Shown one piece after another: positions 1 through 4,999 of a stretch of DNA of 6,116 nt. Position numbers and translations under genes: made by a program. The notes beneath the pieces were generated by a model, which saw only the letters and a program-made list of their open reading frames with translations, had not been told where the DNA came from and made no database searches. This stretch comes from Bacilli bacterium. Lineage in GTDB: Bacteria > Bacillota_I > Bacilli_A > RFN20 > CAG-826. The DNA lies in the NCBI GenBank assembly GCA_017531065.1, contig JAFXLR010000020.1:1-6116 (forward strand), in the 5' to 3' direction. Position 1 is the stretch's first letter, and each line of letters begins with the position of its first letter.

Positions 1-315
1 CATCTTCTGGCAATTGCTGGCCTACTGTGCCGGTGTGGGTGGTTCGATGCTCATCATCGGTTCTGCACGACCAACGGAACGAGCCAAAACGAATACGACA
101 AGCAAAGCAATGCCTATAAGACCCTCATCAAGAAGGTCCTTGAGAACAACGCCTCCAAAGAAACCGACATCAATGCGGTCGTCCTTTGGGGAATTACCGA
201 TAACCTCTCTTGGAAACGTAACCAGTATCCTCTTCTCTTTACTGAGAATTATGAGAAAAAACCAGCCTATACAGGTTTCCTTTCTGCTTTAAGCGAAGCC
301 AACATCAATGAATAA
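1..315 (+). CDS. GH10 endo-1,4-beta-xylanase, C-terminal fragment
   Basis: This is the 3' end of a gene whose start is outside the window. Frame 1 is open from base 1 to the TAA at 313-315. From about base 68 onward the protein matches the C-terminal end of glycoside hydrolase family 10, which cuts beta-1,4-xylan backbones. The visible signature is LWGITDNLSW (Trp codons at 187-189 and 211-213), then YPLLF and KPAY (259-270), in the order and spacing of clostridial GH10 xylanases such as XynZ. An upstream helix with YKTLIKKVLEN also fits. Both catalytic glutamates of the family lie further upstream and are not seen. The first 22 or so codons do not look like GH10: that DNA reads better in frame 2 as an antiporter, so the true GH10 sequence probably begins near 68. 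The stop overlaps the start of the next gene by 8 bp, suggesting co-transcription. The family call is firm; whether the gene is intact cannot be judged. Confidence 0.72.
   Translation, partial: HLLAIAGLLCRCGWFDAHHRFCTTNGTSQNEYDKQSNAYKTLIKKVLENNASKETDINAVVLWGITDNLSWKRNQYPLLFTENYEKKPAYTGFLSALSEANINE
2..67 (+). pseudogene. nhaD: NhaD-like Na+/H+ antiporter fragment, out of frame with GH10
   Basis: Read in frame 2, these bases encode 22 residues including AYCAGVGGSMLIIGSA. This closely resembles the conserved glycine-rich transmembrane segment of NhaD-type sodium/proton antiporters, where AYCAG-GGS-LIIGSAAGV is typical. NhaD exports Na+ in exchange for H+ across the inner membrane. The match stops abruptly after the GSA codons (59-67): the next codons read RPTERAK instead of the expected AGV. 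At the same point the GH10 reading in frame 1 begins. Codons such as CTG, TTG, GTG and TCG cluster here, unlike the CTT/CTC-rich genes downstream. The piece is therefore either a chimeric contig end or a rearrangement remnant. It is only 22 residues from family memory, so the assignment is moderate. Confidence 0.55.
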
Positions 316-979
316 ACCAAACCCAAAAATAACCGCCGTGATCTTCGATATGGATGGTGTTATTTTCGATACTGAAAGCCTTTGGAGAAAAGCCTACTTG
401 GCCGCTAATAAGAAGTTCAACGTCGATATCACTGAGAAGTATCGCCAGGGGATGTGCGGCAAGAACGAAAAGCTTGTCCGTGAAGAGCTTAGGGTCCATC
501 GCCCATCTTTAGATGTCGATGCTTACCGTGACTTCATGCTCGCAAGCGTGAACCATGACATTTCCGTAGGTGCCTTTGAAGTGAAGCCTTTCTTTAAAGA
601 AACAATCTCTTATCTCAAAGAGAAGGGAATCAAAATCGCTCTAGCGACTTCATCCCATAAAGTAAGGGCAGAGAACCTTTTCAGATTAAAAGGAATGGAA
701 ATTGCAGGGATTTTTGATGCGGCCATCTATGCGGAAGATGCGCTTGGCAAATCAAAACCCGATCCATATATGTTTCTAGAAGCCACAAAGAAACTTGGCG
801 TGAAGCCAGAGGAAGCGGTTGTCGTCGAAGACTCAATCAACGGTATTGAAGCCGCCGTAAGAGGCAATCTCATCCCAGTTATGGCCGTTGACCTCATCCC
901 ACCAAACGATTTCGCGAAAGAACACGCCAAAATCATTAATAGCCTTAATGAGCTTAAGGGCCTAATCGAGGAAGCTTGA
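308..979 (+). CDS. HAD-superfamily hydrolase, beta-phosphoglucomutase-like
   Basis: This is a 223-residue cytoplasmic HAD enzyme of subfamily IA, the group holding beta-phosphoglucomutases and small sugar-phosphate phosphatases. All four HAD motifs are present. Motif I is FDMDGVIFDTE, with nucleophile D14 and acid/base D16. Motif II is ATSS around T114-S116. Motif III is the lysine in GKSKPDP, most likely K150. Motif IV is VVVEDSINGIEAA, with Mg2+-binding E174 and D175. Residues of roughly 25-95 form the helical cap that sets substrate choice. Length is normal for the family. The ATG at 308 lies inside the end of the xylanase gene (ATGAATAA) with no clear Shine-Dalgarno, so translation is probably coupled. 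The gene ends with tandem stops TGA TAA (977-982), then a terminator. Context suggests a sugar-phosphate substrate, but mutase versus phosphatase activity cannot be decided from sequence. Confidence 0.9.
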   Translation: MNKPNPKITAVIFDMDGVIFDTESLWRKAYLAANKKFNVDITEKYRQGMCGKNEKLVREELRVHRPSLDVDAYRDFMLASVNHDISVGAFEVKPFFKETISYLKEKGIKIALATSSHKVRAENLFRLKGMEIAGIFDAAIYAEDALGKSKPDPYMFLEATKKLGVKPEEAVVVEDSINGIEAAVRGNLIPVMAVDLIPPNDFAKEHAKIINSLNELKGLIEEA

Positions 980-990
980 TAAAAAGAAAA

Positions 991-1021
991 CCCCCTCAAT
1001 CTCGAGGGGGTCTTTTTTGTT
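991..1021. terminator. Bidirectional rho-independent terminator
   Basis: A perfect 7-bp GC-rich stem (CCCCCTC at 991-997 pairing with GAGGGGG at 1004-1010) has a 6-nt loop. A T-rich run follows at 1011-1021 and an A-rich run precedes it at 981-990. It can end the HAD gene on the plus strand and the convergent LURP-one-like gene on the minus strand, whose stop is only 8 bp past the T run. Confidence 0.9.
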
Positions 1022-1028
1022 AGTCTTT

Positions 1029-1541
1029 TTAGTCGGAGTAGGAGGAAGAGTTGTCCTGTCTTCTCTGGTCGGTGATGTTGTCGATTGCGATGACAAGAGC
1101 GACGAAGAAGGCCAAATCATTCTTATATTCGTCATCAAGATTGAGGACGAAGGAATCTCTCAGAGAGATCTTTCTAGAAACGTGGCCGATTTCCTTGCCT
1201 TTGAGGGAGATGTGGTAGTCGAAGCAGAGGATGTTGCCCTTGATTTCGATCTGACCGAGTTTGGTGTCGATGAAATAACGGTCATGTAAGGACCAGAATT
1301 TCTTCTTCATGTAGGCAACCTGATTGCCATCCTTGTCATAGACCAAGGCTTTTCTCACGAAGAACGTCCAGAATTTGTTTCTGACGGTGTAGAGGAGATT
1401 TCCGTTCATGTCCTGGACAAATTTCTTTCTGGTGAAGGTCCAGAATTTGCCTTTGACGTAAAGAACGTCTTTCTCATTCATGTCTTTGACGGTGGAGCCG
1501 CCGCGCAAAGAAATCCATTTGTTGCGGATACTGACTTGCAT
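1029..1541 (-). CDS. LURP-one-related (YxjI/DUF567) family protein
   Basis: This 170-residue protein resembles the LURP-one-related family (Tubby-like beta-barrel fold), including Bacillus YxjI. The family has no established enzymatic role; Tubby-like folds can bind membrane phosphoinositides or act as scaffolds. The typical pattern of short strands is visible: an opening like VSIRNKWISLRGGSTVKDMNEKDV, then near-repeats KFWTF-(R)KK-V-DMNGNLLY, KFWTF-VRKALVYDKDGNQVAY and KFWSLHDRYFID. Next come GQIEIKGNILCFDYHI and a hydrophobic C-terminal strand/helix LAFFVALVIAIDNITDQ, which is the family's usual ending. A Ser-rich hydrophilic tail closes it. No signal peptide is present, so it is probably cytoplasmic. 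The start is supported by AAAGGAA (complement of 1549-1555) 7 nt before the ATG. The gene stands alone, convergent with the HAD gene and divergent from the lipoprotein gene. Confidence 0.85.
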   Translation of the reverse strand: MQVSIRNKWISLRGGSTVKDMNEKDVLYVKGKFWTFTRKKFVQDMNGNLLYTVRNKFWTFFVRKALVYDKDGNQVAYMKKKFWSLHDRYFIDTKLGQIEIKGNILCFDYHISLKGKEIGHVSRKISLRDSFVLNLDDEYKNDLAFFVALVIAIDNITDQRRQDNSSSYSD

Positions 1542-1548
1542 ATGTTTA

Positions 1549-1555
1549 TTCCTTT
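1549..1555 (-). promoter_or_regulatory. Ribosome binding site of the LURP-one-like gene
   Basis: On the minus strand AAAGGAA lies 7 nt upstream of the ATG at 1541, fixing that start. Confidence 0.7.
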
Positions 1556-1569
1556 CAGGATGTGAGGAA

Positions 1570-1578
1570 ATTTTAACA
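1570..1578 (-). promoter_or_regulatory. Candidate extended -10 promoter for the LURP-one-like gene
   Basis: The minus strand reads TGTTAAAAT, an extended -10 (TG-N-TAAAAT). No good -35 is visible; the expected place holds only T-rich sequence (1591-1598, minus). The predicted leader is about 20 nt, which just accommodates the ribosome binding site. The serC promoter has the same TGNTAAAAT form, which adds some weight. Confidence 0.45.
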
Positions 1579-1615
1579 TGTTTCTATCCAAAACAAAAAG
1601 ACAGCAATTCTAGTT

Positions 1616-1623
1616 AAGCGCTT
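1616..1623. repeat. Palindrome AAGCGCTT in divergent intergenic region
   Basis: A perfect 8-bp palindrome, AAGCGCTT, lies between the candidate divergent promoters. Its centre resembles those of LacI-family operators, including catabolite (cre) sites, but the flanks fit the cre consensus poorly. A regulatory role is only a possibility. Confidence 0.25.
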
Positions 1624-1673
1624 CCTTTTTAAACAAAAGTTACGAAATTCCCTCTTTTTTGACGGGTGTTTCC

Positions 1674-1701
1674 TTGAAAAAGAATGATAAAGAATTACAA
1701 T
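1674..1701 (+). promoter_or_regulatory. Candidate sigma-A promoter for the lipoprotein gene
   Basis: TTGAAA (1674-1679) and TACAAT (1696-1701) are separated by 16 bp, each one mismatch from the sigma-70/sigma-A consensus. Transcription would start near 1708, giving an untranslated leader of about 78 nt that contains both the CGAATATTCG palindrome and the TGAAGCAATGCTTCA hairpin. Confidence 0.55.
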
Positions 1702-1719
1702 TATCCGTGACATATAAGC

Positions 1720-1729
1720 CGAATATTCG
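1720..1729 (+). repeat. Palindrome CGAATATTCG in lipoprotein leader
   Basis: A perfect 10-bp palindrome begins about 12 nt downstream of the predicted transcription start. The position would suit a repressor operator. Alternatively it is chance in AT-rich DNA. Confidence 0.3.
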
Positions 1730-1757
1730 TTTGAAGTCCGTTTTATGTGTTTTTTTA

Positions 1758-1772
1758 TGAAGCAATGCTTCA
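1758..1772 (+). promoter_or_regulatory. Inverted repeat TGAAGCAATGCTTCA abutting the lipoprotein RBS
   Basis: Seven-bp arms flank a single central A. In RNA this could form a 6-bp stem with an AAT triloop ending at the first base of the AAGAAAGG ribosome binding site. In DNA it has the shape of a dimeric-repressor operator. It lies outside the coding region, since the real start is 1786. The upstream run of T (1749-1756) precedes the stem, so it is not a plus-strand terminator. Confidence 0.4.
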
Positions 1773-1779
1773 AGAAAGG
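1772..1779 (+). promoter_or_regulatory. Ribosome binding site deciding the lipoprotein start
   Basis: AAGAAAGG sits 6 nt before the ATG at 1786. This selects 1786 over the in-frame ATG at 1747, which has only a T-rich stretch upstream and would add 13 residues in front of a proper signal peptide. Confidence 0.75.
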
Positions 1780-1785
1780 TTAAAC

Positions 1786-2607
1786 ATGAAATTCTCAAAA
1801 ATTCTTATGGCTTCCGCGATGCTCACCAGCATGATGCTTGCCAGCTGCGGAAATGGAGAGGGCGAACAGTCCAAGCCTGCCGGAGCTTCAACCTCCAGCG
1901 TCAAAGCCTCTAGCTCCAAGAGCAGCTCCAGCAAATTCGTCGCTCAGTGGTCAAAGGATGCCAGCCTCCACGTTGAGCCAACTTGCGAATCCGAAGGTAA
2001 GGATGTCGAAGTCTGTATCAATAGCAGCATGCCTAACAAAGAGACCGCTCTTCCAAAGAAAGCCCACACCTGGGGAACCAAGAGCGAGAAGGTCACTGCC
2101 GAAGGCAAGACAGGCTACTGGACCAACGAATGCTCCGTCTGCCACACCAAAGCCATCATCATCGATGCTTTGGATTGGACCAAGATCGAAGGCAGCAACA
2201 AGGATAATACCGGTGCTACCCTCAAATTCAGCACCAACGGCAACTACGCTGAATACGAATTTAATATGCCAACTGCCTTGACCAACGTCACCGTTGGCGT
2301 CTATGGCTGGGTTGACTACTGGAAAGATGGCAGCAACAACAACGACCAGAGAGGCTTCTTCTCCACCAAGGCCGGAGATGGCAGCGCCAACGTCGGCGTC
2401 AAGCTTAACGACACTGACCTCACCATTACCAACAAGAAGACCTATGAAGAAATGGGTATGACCGCTGGTGAGAATGGCAACAGCTCCTTCTGCCTCTGCG
2501 AAATGGGTACCGTTGCTTCCATCGCCGCTGGCGACTTCAAGCTCACCTACACCCGTTTAGAGTCCTACAACCTCAACATCACCGAAATTTGGTTGATGTA
2601 CAAATAA
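1786..2607 (+). CDS. Secreted lipoprotein with Cys-repeat region and CBM-like domain
   Basis: This 273-residue protein starts with a lipoprotein signal peptide: Lys at 2 and 5, a hydrophobic core to 19, and lipobox L18-A19-S20-C21. It should be lipidated at C21 and anchored on the outer face of the membrane. A Ser/Lys-rich linker (about 22-50) follows. Residues 61-130 resemble two degenerate copies of the PTC-EGK...C..C...ALP-HTWG repeat common in Bacillota surface proteins. The first keeps C67 and C77 and ends in KAHTWG; the second keeps only C116-x-x-C119. Residues about 131-273 look like a beta-sandwich resembling carbohydrate-binding modules of the CBM6/35 type. The support is GNYAEYEFNMPTALTNVTVGVYG early, and AAGDFKLTYTR...YNLNITEIWLMYK at the end, where such modules have an aspartate/asparagine-containing last strand. 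No catalytic domain is visible, so a sugar- or surface-binding role is inference. The gene is monocistronic, with its own promoter and terminator. Confidence 0.82.
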   Translation: MKFSKILMASAMLTSMMLASCGNGEGEQSKPAGASTSSVKASSSKSSSSKFVAQWSKDASLHVEPTCESEGKDVEVCINSSMPNKETALPKKAHTWGTKSEKVTAEGKTGYWTNECSVCHTKAIIIDALDWTKIEGSNKDNTGATLKFSTNGNYAEYEFNMPTALTNVTVGVYGWVDYWKDGSNNNDQRGFFSTKAGDGSANVGVKLNDTDLTITNKKTYEEMGMTAGENGNSSFCLCEMGTVASIAAGDFKLTYTRLESYNLNITEIWLMYK

Positions 2608-2635
2608 TCAAGGCAACATTCCGAGATTAGAAACT

Positions 2636-2663
2636 AGCCGAGGATAAAACCTCGGCTTTTTTT
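2636..2663 (+). terminator. Rho-independent terminator after the lipoprotein gene
   Basis: A perfect 8-bp stem (AGCCGAGG at 2636-2643 with CCTCGGCT at 2650-2657) and a 6-nt ATAAAA loop are followed by a T run to 2663. It isolates the lipoprotein gene from the serC operon. Confidence 0.92.
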
Positions 2664-2728
2664 GCACGAAAAAGTACGGATTTGCCAGTGATATCTAAAA
2701 AGAAGAGTGACTTTTGAAGAAAGCCTTA

Positions 2729-2737
2729 TGATAAAAT
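2729..2737 (+). promoter_or_regulatory. Extended -10 promoter of the serC-serA operon
   Basis: TGATAAAAT is an extended -10 element (TG-N-TAAAAT). The -35 region is weak: TGACTT at 2708-2713 is 18 bp upstream and matches poorly. The transcript would begin near 2744, leaving a leader of only about 20 nt. That is too short for a serine T-box or riboswitch, and none is seen in 2664-2765. Confidence 0.55.
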
Positions 2738-2752
2738 CATAGGTAGCACTTT

Positions 2753-2759
2753 AAGGGAG
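2753..2759 (+). promoter_or_regulatory. Ribosome binding site of serC
   Basis: AAGGGAG lies 6 nt upstream of the ATG at 2766, a strong site that fixes the serC start. Confidence 0.8.
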
Positions 2760-2765
2760 AAATTT

Positions 2766-3845
2766 ATGAAGCGAGTCTATAACTTCTCAGCAGGTCCTGC
2801 GACCCTTCCCTTGGACGTCCTCAAAGAAGCCCAAGAGGAACTTCTCGATTTTGAGAATAGCGGAATGTCCATCATGGAGATCTCCCATCGATCTAAACCT
2901 TTCGAAAAGGTCTTAGAAGAAGCTATTGCCGATCTTCGCGATCTTCTTAAGATCCCAGACAACTATAAAGTCATATTCTGCCAAGGCGGCGCGTCCACTC
3001 AGTTCGCCGCCGTTCCGATGAACCTCATGAAGAACAAGAAAGCGGACTATATCCTTTCTGGTCTTTTCTCCACGAAGGCTTATAAGGAAGGCTGTCTCTT
3101 TGGCGATTGCGAGGTCATTGCCTCTTCAAAGGATGACAACTTCACTCATATCCCGAATCTCGATAACCTTCCAGTCAGGGAAGACGCCGATTACGTTCAT
3201 ATCTGTGAGAACAACACCGTCTATGGCACGAAGTTCCATCAGCTTCCTGACACAAAAGGGAAACCTCTCGTTGCCGATCAGTCTTCTTGCTTCTTAAGCG
3301 AGCCGTGTGATGTCAGCAAATACGGCGTCATCTACGCCGGTGTCCAAAAGAACGTTGGTCCATCTGGCCTTGCCATCGTCATCATTAGGGAAGACCTCAT
3401 CCGCGAAGATCTTGATATCGTCACCCCAACCATGCTTAAGTGGAAGACCCAGGTTGACGCGAATAGCCTTTATAACACCCCGAACTGCTTTGGCATCTAT
3501 ATGTGCGGCAAAGTCTTCAAGTGGCTTAAGAAACAAGGCGGTCTTGAAGAAATGAAGAAGAGGAACGAAGAGAAAGCTCAATATCTCTACGATTACCTTG
3601 ACCATTCGAAATACATCGCTGTCGCCGATAAAGATAGCCGCTCAATCATGAACGTCACTTTCAAGACGAACGATCCTGAATTAGATGCTTTATTCTGCGA
3701 AGAGGCAAAGAAACGCGGCATCATCTCCATCAAAGGCCATAGAGCCGTTGGCGGAATGCGTGCCTCAATCTATAACGCTATGACACTCGAAGGCGTCAAA
3801 GCCCTCGTCGAGTTCATGAAGGAATTCGAAAAGGAGCATCTCTAA
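2766..3845 (+). CDS. serC: Phosphoserine aminotransferase SerC
   Basis: SerC is a cytoplasmic PLP enzyme that converts 3-phosphohydroxypyruvate and glutamate to O-phosphoserine and 2-oxoglutarate, the second step of serine synthesis. In some bacteria it also acts in pyridoxal phosphate synthesis. The 359-residue length is normal (E. coli about 362). The N-terminus YNFSAGPATLP is diagnostic. GGASTQF (74-80) binds the PLP phosphate. ENNTVYGT is the NNT-YGT form seen in many anaerobes in place of the E. coli NETIDG. ADQSS carries the aspartate that contacts the PLP ring, and AGVQKNVGPSG holds the Schiff-base lysine K195. GHRAVGGMRASIYNAM (324-339) supplies H325, R326 and R332 for phosphate/carboxylate binding. 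No key residue is missing. It is the first gene of a four-gene operon; its stop codon directly touches the serA start, and the serA ribosome binding site lies inside its last codons. Confidence 0.97.
   Translation: MKRVYNFSAGPATLPLDVLKEAQEELLDFENSGMSIMEISHRSKPFEKVLEEAIADLRDLLKIPDNYKVIFCQGGASTQFAAVPMNLMKNKKADYILSGLFSTKAYKEGCLFGDCEVIASSKDDNFTHIPNLDNLPVREDADYVHICENNTVYGTKFHQLPDTKGKPLVADQSSCFLSEPCDVSKYGVIYAGVQKNVGPSGLAIVIIREDLIREDLDIVTPTMLKWKTQVDANSLYNTPNCFGIYMCGKVFKWLKKQGGLEEMKKRNEEKAQYLYDYLDHSKYIAVADKDSRSIMNVTFKTNDPELDALFCEEAKKRGIISIKGHRAVGGMRASIYNAMTLEGVKALVEFMKEFEKEHL
3829..3836 (+). promoter_or_regulatory. Ribosome binding site of serA inside serC
   Basis: AAAAGGAG within the last codons of serC is 9 nt before the serA ATG at 3846. 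It supports translation of serA directly after the serC TAA (TAAATG, no gap). Confidence 0.75.
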
Positions 3846-4997
3846 ATGAAAGCCTACTGCTTAGATAAGATCTCAAAGGTCGCTTTAGCCACCCTTAAGG
3901 ACGCTGACAAAACCGTCGAATCCCTTAACGAAGCCGATTCGATTCTCGTCAGAAGCTCCAAGATGCATGAGATGGCTCTTCCAGAAGGCATCCTTGCCGT
4001 CGCTAGAGCGGGTGCTGGAGTCAACAATATCCCGCTTGCCGATTACGCTGAGAAAGGCGTGGTGGTCTTCAATACCCCAGGCGCTAATGCAAACGCCGTC
4101 AAAGAACTCGTCATCGCCTCCCTTATGCTTGCTAGCCGTGACATCATCGGTGGCAGCCTTTGGGTCAAAGAAAACAAAGAAGACGAGAACATCTCCAAAA
4201 CCGCTGAAAAAGCCAAATCCCAATTCGCCGGCAACGAAATCTTCCACAAGAGCATCGCTGTTCTTGGTTTAGGCGCGATTGGTGTGCTTGTCGCCAATGC
4301 CTGCGTCGATTTAGGCATGCAGGTCGTTGGCTATGACCCATATCTCTCAATCCATAACGCCATGCTCCTCAATAAGAGAGTCGCTTATGTCTCCTCTTTA
4401 GAGGAAGCGGTCAAAGACGTTGATTTCCTCACCGTCCATATCCCTCTTACCGACTCGACCAAAGGTTTGGTAGGGGAAGAGCTCATCGGAAAGATGAAAG
4501 ACGGAGCGACCATCCTTAATCTCTCCCGTGATGGCATTATCGATGAGAAGGCTCTTGCTAAGGCCCTCGAAGAAGGGAAGATCAAGAAATACATCACCGA
4601 CTTCGCTAACCCGAATGTCGTTAAGATGCCTAACACCCTTTGCTTCCCGCATCTAGGTGCGTCAACCGAAGAGGCGGAGGACAACTGCGCCCTTATGGCC
4701 ATCGCCGAACTCAAAGATTACCTTGAGAATGGCAACATCACGAACTCGGTCAACTATCCTGCCACGGATGCTGGCAAGAAAGGCCAAGGGGTCAGAATCT
4801 GCATCAACCATAAGAACATCCCTGGCATGATCAATAACTTCACAACCATCATCTCCCGTGACGGAGGAAACATCGCCTCCCTCGTCAATAAATCAAGGAA
4901 CGAATACGCCTACACCATCATCGATGCCGATAAAGAAGTCGATGAGAAAGACCTTCTCAAAGTCCCAGGCGTCCTTCGTGTCAGAATCATCAAGTAA
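3846..4997 (+). CDS. serA: D-3-phosphoglycerate dehydrogenase SerA, with ACT domain
   Basis: SerA is a cytoplasmic NAD-dependent dehydrogenase that oxidises 3-phosphoglycerate to 3-phosphohydroxypyruvate, the first step of serine synthesis. It is 383 residues, a short form. The substrate domain includes ARAGAGVNNIP, with the family's usual phosphate-contacting Asn. The Rossmann fold starts at VLGLGAIG (G141-x-G143-x-x-G146), and D164 in GYDPY indicates NAD over NADP preference. Catalytic R228 is in LSRDGIID and H269 in PHLGASTEEAEDN. The canonical glutamate of DVFxxEP is not visible: the region reads TDFANPNVVKMPN, about 11 residues shorter. I believe many SerA homologues of gut anaerobes have this shortened TDF form. 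Residues about 316-383 form an ACT domain (ICINHKNIPGMINNFTTIISRDGGNI), the module that binds serine for feedback inhibition in related enzymes. It is second in the operon, right after serC. Confidence 0.95.
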   Translation: MKAYCLDKISKVALATLKDADKTVESLNEADSILVRSSKMHEMALPEGILAVARAGAGVNNIPLADYAEKGVVVFNTPGANANAVKELVIASLMLASRDIIGGSLWVKENKEDENISKTAEKAKSQFAGNEIFHKSIAVLGLGAIGVLVANACVDLGMQVVGYDPYLSIHNAMLLNKRVAYVSSLEEAVKDVDFLTVHIPLTDSTKGLVGEELIGKMKDGATILNLSRDGIIDEKALAKALEEGKIKKYITDFANPNVVKMPNTLCFPHLGASTEEAEDNCALMAIAELKDYLENGNITNSVNYPATDAGKKGQGVRICINHKNIPGMINNFTTIISRDGGNIASLVNKSRNEYAYTIIDADKEVDEKDLLKVPGVLRVRIIK

Positions 4998-4999
4998 CC

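Noticed and set aside
28..63. Apparent GH10 with Trp in place of the catalytic nucleophile Glu (frame 1 GWFDAHH aligned to TELD).
   Set aside because: The same bases read much better in frame 2 as an NhaD antiporter segment, so the frame 1 similarity over the first 22 codons is probably chance.
14..292. 92-residue open frame overlapping the GH10 fragment.
   Set aside because: Only its first residues are NhaD-like; the rest is low-quality Ser/Thr/Arg-rich translation out of frame with the clear GH10 C-terminus.
977..982. TGA at the end of the HAD gene as possible Trp under genetic code 4.
   Set aside because: Trp codons in the genes here are TGG and no internal in-frame TGA is needed; TGA followed by TAA is read as tandem stops.
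1017..1289. Plus-strand 90-residue frame antisense to the LURP-one-like gene.
   Set aside because: Acidic, repetitive translation with no ribosome binding site, overlying the terminator and a well-supported gene; it is an antisense shadow.
1573..1773. Minus-strand 66-residue frame in the divergent intergenic region.
   Set aside because: No ribosome binding site, no recognisable protein, and it covers the candidate promoters and palindromes.
1747..1785. Upstream ATG of the lipoprotein frame, adding 13 residues.
   Set aside because: No ribosome binding site precedes it and the extension would disturb the signal peptide; the ATG at 1786 has AAGAAAGG at correct spacing.
2664..2765. Serine T-box or riboswitch upstream of serC.
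   Set aside because: Only about 100 bp separate the previous terminator from the start, and the promoter lies about 30 bp before the ATG, leaving no room for a structured leader.
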